A stretch of 64,000 nt of DNA from Eledone cirrhosa (GCA_964016885.1 OZ024741.1:36610923-36674922); one strand, 5' to 3'; positions 31,601 through 43,046 are shown, numbered from the stretch's first letter. Notes: generated by a model from the letters alone, not told the origin. Numbers and translations: made by a program.

Positions 31601-31604
31601 CTGA

Positions 31605-31677
31605 TAAGTGGGAAAATTCCCGTCCAAACCCATGCTAGCATGGAAGATGGACGTTAAACGATGATGATGATGATATT
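31605..31677 (+). mobile_element. Short RTE 3'-end fragment
   Basis: tgggaaaattcccgtccaaa, cccatgctagcatggaagat, ggacgttaaacgatgatg. About 70 bp of the 3' terminus. Confidence 0.75.
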
Positions 31678-31847
31678 GTAGTAAAAGATTGTTAGAAATA
31701 TCCAAGGGTAAGAACACTCAGTCCATAGGACAAGTTAAGTAGAATTAGTTACAACTTCTAAAAACTTTTGTTGGGGTAGCCAGCTCAAATGAGTTGGGGT
31801 GTATAACCCAATAAAACTTAAGTACCTGTATATGTCACTATTGTAAC

Positions 31848-32034
31848 TAATTGTGTGTGTGTGTGTGTGTGGATGTGTGGGTGTAGGTGTGTGGATGTGT
31901 GGGTGTGGATGGATGGTGAATGTGTGGGTGTGGGTGTGTGTGGATGTGGGTGTGGATGGATGGGTGTGGTTGTGGGGGCGTGGGTGTGGGAGCGTGGGTG
32001 GGTGTGGGTGTGGGTCCGTGTGTGTGTGTGTGTT
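31848..32034. repeat. (GTG)/(GTGGAT) minisatellite
   Basis: tgtgggtgtgga-type units 187 bp long. Open frames over it are repeat artefacts. Confidence 0.9.
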
Positions 32035-32035
32035 G

Positions 32036-33420
32036 AATGAAAACATTACTATACAAATGAAATTACCCACTATACACACCATATTATTTTGCTATTATTG
32101 TTGTTTTGTCCTTGGTGAGCATGGAATGTGTAGACATGTGATCAATTACTTTTTCAGTCATCACTACCATGATTTGTTTTCAGGAATAGTGTATCTAGAA
32201 CTATATCATTCAATGTGCCATTTAAAATAATAAGGTATGATTTGATTTGCAGGGGATTTGGCTGCCATTTGTAGCATAGAAGCTACCTCATCGGCACAAT
32301 TTTTTTCTTGTTGCTAATGCTGTTAATGTTGGCCATTACTGGTGGTTATTGATATAGGAGAGCTATATTTTGCAGCTGAGTTGCTTTAAGCAAGATAAGA
32401 GTATTTGTCTTCCGGTGAAAAGCTAACTAGTTATTAAACCTTTACAGACAATTTTGTATGTTTTTCTCTGTAAGAAGAGGATGATACAGAGTGTTTACAC
32501 TTGTTCATTTTTATATATCAGTAAGATATGCTTTACTAAGAAGATCTGATAAGACCAAAAGTTTTGTCTGTTATTTTCATCATTTGGCTTGTACGAAAAG
32601 ACTAGATTTACTTTAATCTGCATTTTCTATATTCTTCAAAAATTCTGATTAACCGTTCTTATTGGAGTTATCTCTCTTGTCCACTGATTTTAGATTTTAA
32701 ACACCCTTAATTTTTGTTCACTAATTGCTTCAATGATCACAATTAATTAAAATATTTCAATCCACTATATTCAGGACCAGCACTTGGATATTTAACACCC
32801 TAGGTTAGCCCTACAATGTGCACCTCATCTCCTGAATAAAATAATTTCAACTTACAGTTTGGCAAGTTGAAAAACCTAGTTTTTGACACTTCATGCTCTG
32901 ATCATCATTGCTCTCACCGAACTATGAAAATTACTAAGCTTGTATTTCCTACTACACAGACCATGTTTACTCATGCCAAACAACTCCCCCCATTATTTTG
33001 AATATTTCCACAATGTTTCTATGCAGCAAAGATATTTGGTGATGATTTATTTATTAATTGTAATAAATTTTTAATAGATCTAAGTTAATTATACAAATTT
33101 GTATAAAATTGTGTTTCTTTAAGGTTCAGTAATGTGCTTTGAATGTCAGGTTGGACTAGAGTAATGAGAAACGAAGGTTCTTGACACAACGTGCTGCCGG
33201 GAATCAAAATCACAACTATGCAATAGAACATCTGACTGATAAAATGACAAGTCAGTCAATGAGATTGGTGGCCTCCCCACAGCTCCGGCAGTCTGTGGTT
33301 TGTATCCTAAATAGTTGCTTAGTTGACCTAATGGTAGCACTAACCCAACCTATATTGCATATGAGAAACCCTACCAAATTTGTATGTATGTAATTTTGTC
33401 AGTTTTTTTCTTTCTTTCTC
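32036..33420. other. Longest stretch without recognised repeats
   Basis: 1.4 kb of AT-rich, apparently single-copy sequence. Short frames (33146-33340 -, 33181-33393 +) show no family resemblance and no paired splice sites that I can defend. Nothing supported. Confidence 0.4.
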
Positions 33421-33421
33421 T

Positions 33422-33456
33422 CAGTACACACACATACACATACATACTGTGTGTGT

Positions 33457-33514
<58 letters not shown>

Positions 33515-33716
33515 TAGTGTGTGAGTGTGTGTGAACATGATTAGTTTTAGTATATAATATTATCTCATTTACATTGACTGAACAGGTGTCTCAATACACA
33601 CAAATACACACAGATACACACAAATACACACAGATACACACACGCACAGATATGCACACATACAGAAATGCACATGCGCACACACATATATATTCACACA
33701 CCCACACACACTCATC
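33422..33716. repeat. (CA)n/(GT)n microsatellites
   Basis: (gt)n with minor interruptions at 33449-33531 and (acac-agat) runs at 33595-33710, separated by 65 bp of ordinary sequence. Confidence 0.9.
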
Positions 33717-33969
33717 TTTGAAAAGATAATTTTTTTGCAAGTTGGATTGGGAATTAGCTACAGAGCCGAAAATATATTTATTTCTTTGTCTTTATATTTA
33801 TTTATAATCTTTAGTGACATAGTAGAAATTAACCAATTGATATCTTAAAATCTATATTTTCTGAATGCCTTGATACGCTGGTTTGTAGAAGCCTAGCACT
33901 GTGAGTTACATGAAAAAATTCTAGGCTTCTACAAAACAATTCTGAGGGTCTGTGAGACAAGGTGTCTTT

Positions 33970-34200
33970 TAACCCTTTCATTATCATATTTTTAATGAAA
34001 GACACTGTCTATGTGTTTCATATAATTTTAAAAATAATTAAGAATTTAGAGGGATTTAGTAATATTACTAACTTTCTCATTATTAGGTTGGTGTTTGGAA
34101 CATAATTTAACAAAGGTTCTTACATAATATAATGATGGACTGCTTTTAGATAGTATCAACATTTTAGATAGTATCAGCATTTTAAATAAATCGTATACAG
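33970..34200 (+). mobile_element. Family-2 MITE, best copy
   Basis: Opens ttaaccctttcattatcata, then ttagagggatttagtaatat and ttggtgtttggaacataatt. TTAA plus CCCTTT at the left end suggests a piggyBac-like MITE. The right end is unclear. Confidence 0.55.
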
Positions 34201-34494
34201 ATTCTGTGACAAAATAAGTTGAGAACCACTGTGTTTACTGAGATATAACTGACATTCCTCTCCCACCAAAATTGCTGACCTTGTGCTTAAATTAGAAACC
34301 ATTATTGTAATGTAATCAGTCATTAAGCTGCAGCTATGCTAAAGCACTATTTTCTTTTTTCCATTTTCCTCTCTGAAAAGGAAGGTGGGAGTAGGCAGGA
34401 AAGCACTACTCAGTAAATTTGCTAAAAGGTGACCATGAATGGTGAACATGGCCTGTACAAACAAGCTTACCTCAAGAGGACCCAGGTTCTGTTG

Positions 34495-34830
34495 CACGAC
34501 AAGCTGAAAATCATAAGTTGTTGAAGTACTAGTCACTTTCTGATAGTTTTATCATCAAATCTATATAGGTGAAAACTTTCAGTTTCCTGGGTTGCCAAAC
34601 CACCTCTCTACTTTCTGCTATCATAACGAAGTTCACCACCCACAAGAACAAGTACCACGAGTTGGACTGGCTCTTTCATTGTATTTTCCATGCGATCTTT
34701 TGTGTTAAAACCTTTTCAATTCTGTTCACTAGAACCATGAGGCAATATCCACCTGAGTGTCAGAAAAAACAAACCGATTGCATGACAACCTTCCATTGGT
34801 TGATTAATGTTGTTATCATTAGCCACTAAT
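34495..34830. repeat. Dispersed repeat, unclassified (pair with 47535)
   Basis: 'ggttgccaaaccacctctct' then actttctgctatcataac and cacccacaagaacaagtacc align with 47610-47800 in the same orientation at perhaps 70-75%. No domain recognised. Confidence 0.55.
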
Positions 34831-34864
34831 TACGTACATACGTATATACAAGCATGGATATATA

Positions 34865-35000
34865 CGATATATATGATGGCTGCAACTCAATTTAGAGTAA
34901 TGCCATTGCTTGATACTTAAGCATGAGCATCACGGATGTGGCTTTTTAGTCCTGCTAGGGACTTGCCTGTGCCCCAAAAAATGTCACATATCAAGCGATA
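34865..35000 (-). pseudogene. LINE ORF tail with C2H2 finger (remnant)
   Basis: Antisense frame reads GTGKSLAGLKSHIRDAHA, the second half of a C2H2 finger of the sort found at the C-terminus of some LINE ORFs. The same SLAGLKSH core occurs at 37840-37985 on the + strand. Too short to assign. Confidence 0.45.
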
Positions 35001-35009
35001 CCTGTGCTT

Positions 35010-35590
35010 GAAGTTTTTTTAAGTGAGGAAAGGCTTTGCACGGGGCCGATCCCACTCTCTGAACATCAAATGCCCAAAAAGAAGAATTAGTCTACATCAA
35101 TGGATGCAAATGAAGTAGCATGTTTTATATCAGAGTGACTTTCTCCTCAAGATATGTTTTAATGAGGATTAGGAGCCTCTCGCTCAAAAACCAAAAAAAC
35201 TTTATTGGATGGCTGTTGCATCTCCTGAGTTCCTCCACCCTTTAACTGGTTTTGTTTTTCATCCTGCAGGGTCCCCAAAATCACCTTCCTCACCAAGCAA
35301 GCTTGGTGGGGTTACCGGTTTAGTTGCCAACGACCCGACCATACACAGGCTATACTGGGTTACATGTTTCCAGTAGCACTGAAGAGCAACCTGACATATA
35401 TATACATAAATAAATAGAGGCATGTGTCTGTAGGTTGAGAAACAACAGCAGAGTGAAGGCACTTGCCCTTGTCCTCACAATAATCTGGGATCTGTTAGGT
35501 GGCTGCTCTCCTTGTTGGGCAATTTTTTTACTGTTTCTTTAATTTTATCCTTGACTTTGTACTATACTCTTTGTCTTTCAGCTCTTGCAG
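35010..35590. other. No gene recognised
   Basis: Mixed sequence between a LINE remnant and SINEs. Several short frames, none convincing. Confidence 0.35.
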
Positions 35591-35591
35591 T

Positions 35592-35782
35592 TAATAAAGA
35601 AATAATTGTTTCTACTTTTGGCACAAGGCCAGCAATTATCCAGAGCATTACTGGTACTTTATTTTATCGACCCCGTAAGGATGAAAGGCAAAGTTAACCT
35701 CGGCGGGATTTGAACTCAGACTGTAAAGGGACGTAACTATGCTAAAAAGTATGGCGTCCAACCCTCTACCGATACCGACAAG
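35592..35782 (-). mobile_element. tRNA-derived SINE (type 1), full length
   Basis: gaaataattgtttctacttt, 'ggcacaaggccagcaattat', actttattttatcgaccccg, gatttgaactcagactgtaa, accctctaccgatacc. Antisense. Abuts another SINE. Confidence 0.88.
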
Positions 35783-35935
35783 GCCAGCAGTTTTGGGGGA
35801 GGGGAAAGTCGATCAAATCGATCCCATTGAGTGTCTGGTACTTTATTTTATCAACCACGTAAAGATAAAAGGCAAAGCTAACTTCGGCAGGATTTGAACT
35901 CAGAACGTAAAGAGACGTAACAATCCATTTATAAT
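35783..35935 (-). mobile_element. tRNA-derived SINE (type 1 variant)
   Basis: ggccagcagttttgggggag, gaaagtcgatcaaatcgatc, gatttgaactcagaacgtaa. The variant carries the extra 'agtcgatcaaatcgat' block also seen at 21073 and 25790. Confidence 0.82.
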
Positions 35936-36095
35936 AATAACATTTATAATAGTGAAAACAGAGACATAAATAAACAAAATATTGCAGAGTGACGAAACCA
36001 ATCGTTCTACATGCTATCAATCAGTGACTGTGATTCACAGATTTGTTTGTAGGCTTGTGTCAAACAACTGCTATCACGTGTAGGACGGATCCAGG
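35936..36095. repeat. Unclassified dispersed repeat, uninterrupted copy
   Basis: Homologous to 24216-24257 plus 25528-25670 and shows the sequence before RTE copy C inserted: gagacata joined directly to aataaacaaa. Contains tgtgtcaaacaactgctatc near its right end. Confidence 0.75.
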
Positions 36096-36261
36096 CGTCA
36101 ACTGTGTTTACAGTGAAAATCGAACCGCCACCCCCCTTTGGCAGGGAAGGCTAGCAAATCTTCCTCAGCCTCATAGTTATGAAGGAGGAAGCTGTGTGGT
36201 GGACACATCTCAAACCCTCATCAAATACTTCAATCATCGCTTGAGGAGGATGGAGAGAGGG

Positions 36262-36267
36262 AGTGTC

Positions 36268-36320
<53 letters not shown>
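36262..36320. repeat. (GT)n(GA)n and G run
   Basis: (tg)9 followed directly by (ag)13 and g8. Confidence 0.9.
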
Positions 36321-36695
36321 ACGCTGTCTTCTAGTGTGTTGAACGAAAGATAGGTAAGAGCGGCTAGATTGGTAAGGTTGAATGGGCTTGCTCTGACTAT
36401 GATTTTCTAAGCAGGAAGAAAGCAACCAGAAAATGACACTCAATGTCCTTGGTGTTGTATGTGGGGTTATTCCCTAGAATTACTCTAGCGAGTAGTCCCG
36501 TCTTTCTATTGGGGAACTTTTCCTATTTGACTTTTATGTATATTTATTACAGTTTCTATTATTGTTATTCCTACTGTTTTCTCTTCGGCGATGTCCTCTT
36601 TCCGTTGCTTCACGTAAACCCTACTCTCTTGTTTTTGTCCTTGTATTGTCTCCAATGTCTTGGTCCTTGTGTTCAATAAAAGAAAGCATTATTAG
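36321..36695. other. No gene recognised
   Basis: Contains a (t)-rich frame at 36443-36679 (hydrophobic, no family). It ends in caataaaagaaagcattatt just before a SINE. Confidence 0.35.
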
Positions 36696-36696
36696 T

Positions 36697-36895
36697 GGAT
36701 TGGCAGAATCGTTGGAGTGTTTTTCGATATTTAGTTACGACTTTATACGTTCTGAGTTCAAATTTCGCCGAGGTTAGCTTTGCCTTTCATCCTTACGAGG
36801 TCTATAAAATAAAGTACCAGTTCCGCACTGAGATCGTTTTAATCGACTTCCTCCTCTTTCCAAGTTGTTTGACTTGTACCTAAATCAGAAACCAT
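36697..36895 (+). mobile_element. tRNA-derived SINE (type 1)
   Basis: ggattggcagaatcgttgga (A-box side), cgttctgagttcaaatttcg (B-box), tttgcctttcatccttacga, ataaagtaccagttccgcac, ttaatcgacttcctcctc. Confidence 0.85.
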
Positions 36896-36904
36896 TATTA
36901 TTAT

Positions 36905-37022
36905 TGCTTTTCATCTTTCCGAAGTCGATAAATAAATCAACAGTCAAGTAGTGGGGTCGATATAATCGACTTTCCCCTACACCCTAAATTACTAACCTTG
37001 TGCCTAAATTAGAAACCATTAT
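36905..37022 (+). mobile_element. SINE (type 1) 3' half
   Basis: cttttcatctttccgaagtc, ggggtcgatataatcgactt, accttgtgcctaaattagaa. Promoter half missing. Confidence 0.75.
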
Positions 37023-37213
37023 TTCTAGCTTCTTGTTGAAAAACGCATGTAACACACGCGGGAGGGGGAGAGTGGAATATTATACATTTATTTTCTCTCG
37101 AAAATGTAATTCACTATTAAAACATTTTGCGCACGATTCAGAACTGACTAACGTAAGAGAAAGCTTGTAGCTGTTTTCTACTCTACGCACATATATTTAC
37201 ATATAGATGTAGA

Positions 37214-37226
37214 CACACATACACAC

Positions 37227-37272
<46 letters not shown>
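37214..37272. repeat. (TA)n microsatellite
   Basis: About 25 TA repeats preceded by tacacacatatacata. Confidence 0.9.
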
Positions 37273-37276
<4 letters not shown>

Positions 37277-37492
37277 TCATGCAAACGTACGTATTCACTC
37301 TTTCTCTCTTTTGGCCTCAAAGCAGCTGCTATAATATTGTGATGCAAACGTGAATAAATATATATGTTTGTGTGTGTTAGTGCACAAAAGCTATACGAAC
37401 AGATTAAGAAACAACCATATTTATACATATACACACACACATGCATAAATATATTCAGACATGAGCGCACATGCACGCATATATGTATGTAA

Positions 37493-37716
37493 GCGCGTGT
37501 GTATACATACTAAATGTGTGTACATATATATGTATATATATATGTGTGTACATATATATGTATATATATGTGTACATATATATGTATATGTGTGTGTGCA
37601 TAGGTATGTATATATGTATGTATGTGTGTACATATATATGTATATATATGTGTGTGCATATATGTGTATATGTGTGTGTACATATATATGTATATATATG
37701 TGTATATATATGTGTG
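37493..37716. repeat. TA/TG minisatellite
   Basis: Units tgtgtgtacatatatatgta + tatata repeated about 8 times with variants. Frames reading YIYMYIYVCVHI are artefacts. Confidence 0.88.
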
Positions 37717-37837
37717 ACTGGCTTTGTGCAGTGCCTTTGCTCACTATAAAAGCTTCATGGCACAGGCATTGCTTTATATCTGGAGATCTCTCTGCACTTG
37801 TCGTCACATGGTACCATGGGCCCAACACTAAGTGTCA

Positions 37838-37985
37838 ATAATTGTCACAAGTGTAGTGTTTGTACCAGAGTGTTCAAGTCGCTGGCTGGACTAAAAAGTC
37901 ACACTGTTCAGCGCATCGGTAGGGGTTCTCCTACATGGATATAAAGTAGTGGCCGTACTCGAAAACGAGTTGGCAGCCACCATAC
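37838..37985 (+). pseudogene. LINE ORF C-terminus with C2H2 finger (remnant)
   Basis: Reads HKCSVCTRVFKSLAGLKSHT then VQRIGRGSPTWI and stop. The C-x2-C spacing plus SLAGLKSH matches the terminal finger of some LINE ORFs. About 40 residues only. Confidence 0.5.
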
Positions 37986-38384
37986 ATACTAAATACGCAC
38001 ACGAAAATGAGAAAGAGAAGGGGGGAGGGTGAAAATCAGAGAGGTGGGAGGAAAGAGATTAGAGAGAGGGAGCTGCGGTAGTAGGAGGGGTGGAAAGGGA
38101 GATTAAGAGTGAGAAGGAAATTGCGAGCACGAGTGTTGTAGCAGTAGGATTTCTCCATTCATAGAAAATCTAGTGTCCTCTTCGCTTAAACCATTCGACT
38201 TCATGTTTTCCACAAGCTTACTACAGCTATGACTCTTAAGAAAGGTAAGCGATCCATTCCTAGAATATAAAGCAAACAATAGGTTTGCAAACCCTATCTG
38301 TCTAGAATTACCACTAAAAAGCAAACAAGGTTTTCAATATCATTTCATGTTTTCTTTCTTTTTCTTCACTTATTTATTTTACTA
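37986..38384. other. No gene recognised
   Basis: Purine-rich start (gagagggagctg) then ordinary sequence. A 73-codon antisense frame at 38103-38324 resembles nothing I know. Confidence 0.35.
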
Positions 38385-38564
38385 TTATGTTATATATATA
38401 TATATATATATATTACATATACTTTCGTTGTGAATTAAAGAAATACCAATTCTGACGTTTTTACCTTTTGGAGAAAATTCTTTGATATTGCTGTCGTTAT
38501 AATAATTGTTATTCAATACTTATTTATTTATATATTTTCTCTTCTTTAATGATTTATCTTAGCG

Positions 38565-39055
38565 AGAACTAAGAGACCTCTAGCATCAGTCGTAATAGAT
38601 AGGCAGGTTCTACCTTATATTTATTCGATTCCCAAATATGTATATAATAGAGAATAGCATGTATGTTTTTCTAGTATTTTTCGTTGGTTTACATAAAATA
38701 ACTTCGAACACCTTCAAAACATGACGAGAAATCTAAGAGACCTCTAGCAGGTTTTACCTTATATATTCATTCAATTCCCTACTATATGTGTATATGTATA
38801 GAATAAGGTTTAACATGTGCGCTCATATGTATTTTTCGTTGGTTTACATAAAAATAATCTCGAACACCTTCAAAACATGACAAAAAAATTAAGAGACGTT
38901 TTGCATTAATCGTTATAAGATAGACAGGTTCTACCTTATATATGTATTCGATTCATTAATATGTGTCTATATATAGATTGGAGAATAGTGTGCACGTATG
39001 TATGTATAGTAATTTTCGTTACTTTACTTAAAATAACTACGAACACAACCAAAAA
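38565..39055. repeat. About 160-bp tandem repeat, three copies
   Basis: Three consecutive, diverged copies of a block containing aagagacctctagcatcagt, 'caggttctaccttatat', 'tttttcgttggtttacataa' and cgaacaccttcaaaacatga, starting near 38567, 38730 and 38888. The third is the most diverged. It looks like a short satellite or a tandem remnant of a transposon. Confidence 0.75.
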
Positions 39056-39284
39056 CACAAATATGTTTACACCCGACAAAAAAGGTGGGGATGTTCTTGG
39101 ATAATGTGGCCTTGGGTTCGTTGTATATAGAAAATGACGGGATGGTTACTGTTGCAAAACAATCTGCTACATCAGGGTTAACCCGAGAAGAAGATCCAAC
39201 AACAAGTGTGATAATGTTTATTTATTTGTAGGTATTGAAGAAAGCATTTACAGCCATTTAATCTAGGACCTGCACTCACACACT

Positions 39285-39455
39285 CACACACACATAAATA
39301 TGTGTGTGTGTACATATATAAAAATGTATGTTTACATTTGAACATATATATATTACATATATGCATATGTAAATCTATATGTATATCAAGTTTTGTTTGC
39401 TTTCAAGAAACCACAGGTAAATGAAATAATTATCTTATGTTGTTTATTACATAAC

Positions 39456-39488
<33 letters not shown>

Positions 39489-39490
39489 AC
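39285..39490. repeat. (CA)n and (TA)n microsatellites
   Basis: cactcacacacacataaata, tgtgtgtgtacatatata, and (ta)12 at 39461-39485. Confidence 0.8.
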
Positions 39491-39534
39491 ATATTTTATA
39501 TAAACATGTAGGTAGATGATATCTTAATCGTGGA

Positions 39535-39935
39535 AAAGGGTTTCTCTCTTAGAGTGAAGGGCAAGTTGTATGTTTGTATATAAAATGCGTTACTATACGG
39601 AATTAAAATGTGGGCCTTGAATGCAGAGGGTCTTTTAAGACTAGAAAGAAATGAAACAAGCATGCTCTATTGAATATGTAATGCATAAATAATGGAGCAG
39701 AAGTGAGTTGAGAGAAAGGCTGGGTATAAGAACTATATGCAGTGTACAAGAGAGATACTGCACTAGTATGGCCGTGTGATGCATTTGAAAGATAACAACT
39801 GTATAAAGAAATGCAGGATACTCTAATTAGATGGTACGAAGTGGTGAATACTGATCCCAGGATCGTGAGCCTCACAAAGGAATGCAATAATTGGCAAAGT
39901 GTAGTTGCTGGTGACTCGATATTCACGATACATGT
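39535..39935 (+). mobile_element. Degenerate RTE C-terminal fragment
   Basis: tttctctcttagagtgaagg, 'agactagaaagaaatgaaac', gatactgcactagtatggcc, gcatttgaaagataacaact and gtataaagaaatgcagg parallel the domain coding for SLKMKGRLY...LERNEACML...RLRWYGHVMRMKDD. Many stops. Much older than copies B-E. Confidence 0.7.
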
Positions 39936-40356
39936 ACATAAGATAACTTGATTGTAAATGTTGATATTACAAATTTTCATTTAGAGAACCCATTTCAAAC
40001 CCCATCCTCCTATATGTCCCCAAACATACGCTAGTACTATATCTCCAGCATAATAACAATATATGAAAATGAACCCACAAACTATTTTTATTGATGCATT
40101 CAGCTGTAGAAATCATGCAAATACTGCAATGATTGTAAACAAGGCGTGAACTCCTTGTAGCTCCAAATAAGTACTGACTTGAGTCTGTGATGATTCTTCC
40201 AGCTCATGGAAACAGATGTTAAATGAAGGGAAAAATAGGAAACGTACGTCCACACATTAACCTTTCATACAATAAAAAGTCATCACATACACTTATTGTA
40301 CAAACAAACATTCTATAAAGCTTCTATTCACCAACATACTTTTGAGTTAAAACAAA
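39936..40356. other. No gene recognised
   Basis: Unclassified AT-rich DNA. Confidence 0.35.
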
Positions 40357-40515
40357 TATCATCATCATCGTTTAACTTCTATCTTCCACGCTAGCATGGG
40401 TTTAGACGGGAATTGTCCCACTTGAGGCAAGATTGGTCGGGTGACCGTGTCTCGCTCGTCTTTCATCACTTTGAAATCGATATAAAAAAATGTACCAGTT
40501 CAATACTGGGTTGAT
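40357..40515 (-). mobile_element. RTE 3' fragment joined to SINE scrap
   Basis: atcatcatcatcgtttaact, ccacgctagcatgggtttag, tgaggcaagattggtcgggt, then tcactttgaaatcgatataa and atgtaccagttcaatactgg from a type-1 SINE. Confidence 0.65.
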
Positions 40516-40664
40516 TTTTTTTTTCCCCTTTCTACTATTCTCTTTCTTCCTCTGGAAGTATCGGCTGTGTTCAGACCTGGAAAGGAGATGGGCTTTGCCA
40601 AGTTTAAAAGATGCTGTATGCATTATTTCTGCTTCTTCTCTTTGCCCACTTATTCTTAGGTTGA

Positions 40665-41700
40665 GTGGGGGCGTAGGAAAAGGTCCTCAGACATGTATTT
40701 TAGAAGCAACCGTCTCCAATTGATCCTGCTCGATCTTCAAGTGAAACCAACTGAGCTCAGGTATGTCATCCAACAGTCTTGCTCATTGTTTATTTCTTGG
40801 TCTCCTGCCAGCTGGCATTGCCTGTCAATTTTTCCCTTAGACGTACAACGTATTGGAGCTGTTATCTCTCAAGTTGTAGAAGTAGCGGCTCTACTTGGAG
40901 TGACTATTGAGTAATATTTTCTTAAAGACCCTTTGGTCATTTCCCAAGATTCATGACCATAGGTAAGGGTTAGTACAAATACCAAATTGAAGATACCAAG
41001 TTTGGCTTTTACATCTACCTTTCTTCTGATGACTAATTGCTGAAGCTGGCACATTACTGCATCAACTCTTGCAATTCTTGCATTTAATTCAACCTCCTGT
41101 CTTCCATCATTTGTGAAAATGTCCCCAAGATACTTGAACTTTTCCACCTGCTTCTGAGAATCTCCATTCACATGTAGAGTGCACTGTGCAGGCTTCCTTG
41201 AGAGGATGAGTATCTCTGTCTTTGTAGCACTGATTTTCATTCCTGCCATGCAGCATTCGGCAGCAAACCTATCAAGTGCATATCAGAGATCAGCTTCCGA
41301 TGAGTTAAGTAGTACCACGTCATCGGCAAATTCCAGCCAACTGATCCTACACCCACTGGTCTTTATACCACTTCTAACCTGGCTGTGCATGTCAATCCTA
41401 TTCAGGAAAATTATGAGCACAAGAGGTGACAGTATGCACTCTTTGCGGAGTCTAACCCACATCGAATGGTTTTGACTAAGCATCATTTATCCGAACACAA
41501 ATACTAGGGCATTTCTAGAGACATCAGGGTAACAAGAAGCTGTCCATCAATTCCATACTCTTACAGAACTATCCACAACGTGGTCATATGCCTTTCTGAG
41601 GTCTATGAAACACACACATCTTTTGGCAATACTCCCACAATTTCTCAAAGACATGCCATAGTGTGAATATTTGGTTGGCTGTGGATTTTCTAAGGAGGGT
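40665..41700 (-). mobile_element. LINE X, second decayed copy
   Basis: Antisense. RT starts near 41625 with VCFIDLRKAYDHV. It continues through IFLNRIDMHSQVR, EFADDVVLLN (about 41310-41345), MKISATKTEILILSRK, KFKYLGDIFTNDGRQEVELN (about 41095-41155), TYGHESWEMTK and C-terminal scraps to about 40665. The frame changes at 41250 and 40940. Same family as 4930-6610, but here the KYLG region is intact. Confidence 0.82.
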
Positions 41701-42377
41701 AACTAAAATCATTAACTAAATCATCAAATTTTGGATGTTATTTGTTGTTTTTTTCTTTCTCCAAAATTCTTATGATCAGCCCCGTTCGTATTGCCTGAAG
41801 ATTATTGGTTGTGCTGTTTTTAAGCCTGTATAGAACACATACTGTATGAAGACCTAGTAACTCTTCATTTGATATTGAGTTCTCTACATTTTGGGGTGGT
41901 CACCCATGTTAGTTTTTTTCCAGGATAGTACTATCTATACCCCCCACCCCCGCCCGCGGTACGTATTTCCTTGTGGTTGTTTAGATAATATGCATACCTT
42001 CTGATGAGAAACCAAACTTGGCCCTAAAATCGATTAACAGTATTTATCACTTGTTTTTTTTTTATTTACAGAGAAATGTGTATATTTGGCATGTTTACAT
42101 GTTTATATACTAAATATGTGTAATCTTATATACACATTTATGCAGTCTCAGTTACCTCTATTCTGTATATACACAGATTCAACTTGATCATTTACCTCGG
42201 CTGCTCAGCGCCTATATACATGTGTGTATATATATATTTATTTTGTCTCACGATCGAACTGGATGTTTCTTGAAATAATTATCTAGTTTCTTGAAACTAT
42301 TGTTGTTTATTATGTAATTAAATAGCTCTGTATAATACATAGAGAACTCTTCTTTTCTTTTACCTTTTCTACGGAAA
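41701..42377. other. No gene recognised
   Basis: Unclassified DNA with a C-rich patch at 41939-41958. Confidence 0.35.
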
Positions 42378-42382
42378 TACAG

Positions 42383-42419
<37 letters not shown>

Positions 42420-42422
42420 CAT
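42378..42422. repeat. (CA)n(TA)n microsatellite
   Basis: (ac)11 followed by (at)10. Confidence 0.9.
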
Positions 42423-42675
42423 ACACTCACACACATATGTATGTGCCACATGTATACGCAGCTCCATCTCACCTGAACTGTGACGGACGTACGTACCAAC
42501 TATGTACATATGAACAGTTTTGAGATCATCGTTCTCAGTGATTCAGTGATGCTATAGTGCGTGGGCGGGTGGTGGTGGGGTATCTAAGAGAGATTCTAAT
42601 TACACAGCTCTGTTATTATAATGACCTAGTTTATAATCCACGTGCTTTCTCTTAGTCATTAAATATATATAATCT

Positions 42676-42706
42676 ATACGTATATATATATATATATATA
42701 TATATG
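42676..42706. repeat. (TA)n microsatellite
   Basis: cgtatatatatatatatata run directly upstream of the hammerhead palindrome. Confidence 0.9.
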
Positions 42707-42835
42707 TAGAAGTTCTATTTAAATTGTTGGGATACAACAAGCAAATATTTTTATAACTGATATAAAGCACTCAACAAATTATTGGAGTAAAAATACGATA
42801 TATTAACAAATGGAAACTGTTTATAAAACCATATT

Positions 42836-42900
42836 TATTTCATTATACATATTTCAAGGACACCAAGTTAAATTATGGTGTGCTTTCATCAGATAAAATA
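42836..42900 (-). ncRNA. Hammerhead-type self-cleaving ribozyme motif, left arm
   Basis: Same 65 nt as 42982-43046 on the opposite strand. CTGATGA is the reverse complement of 42886-42892. Predicted cleavage on the - strand is between 42844 and 42843. See the right-arm copy for pairing details. Confidence 0.78.
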
Positions 42901-42981
42901 TAATATAGAGCAGTTTTATAAATAAATATTGACATAACCTTAAAGAATGTCAATATTTATTTATAAAACTGCTCTATATTA

Positions 42982-43046
42982 TATTTTATCTGATGAAAGC
43001 ACACCATAATTTAACTTGGTGTCCTTGAAATATGTATAATGAAATA
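42982..43046 (+). ncRNA. Hammerhead-type self-cleaving ribozyme motif, right arm
   Basis: Type I layout. Stem I: 42982-42989 (tattttat) pairs with 43039-43046 (atgaaata), 8 bp with one G-U. Core box CTGATGA 42990-42996. Stem II: 42997-43005 (aagcacacc) pairs with 43018-43026 (ggtgtcctt), 9 positions with one C-C mismatch and a 12-nt loop. Core box GAAA 43027-43030. Stem III: ata 43030-43032 with tat 43035-43037 and a 2-nt loop, followed by A43038 as the cleavage nucleotide. Very short stem III is characteristic of hammerheads in Penelope-like elements and metazoan retrozymes. Activity has not been shown. Confidence 0.8.

Noticed and set aside
37421..37841. Tyr/Ile/Cys/Val-rich frames on both strands
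   Set aside because: Artefacts of a TA/TG minisatellite.
42000..42020. Another CTGATGAGAAAC string that looks like joined hammerhead boxes
   Set aside because: There is no stem II between the boxes and no pairing flanks.
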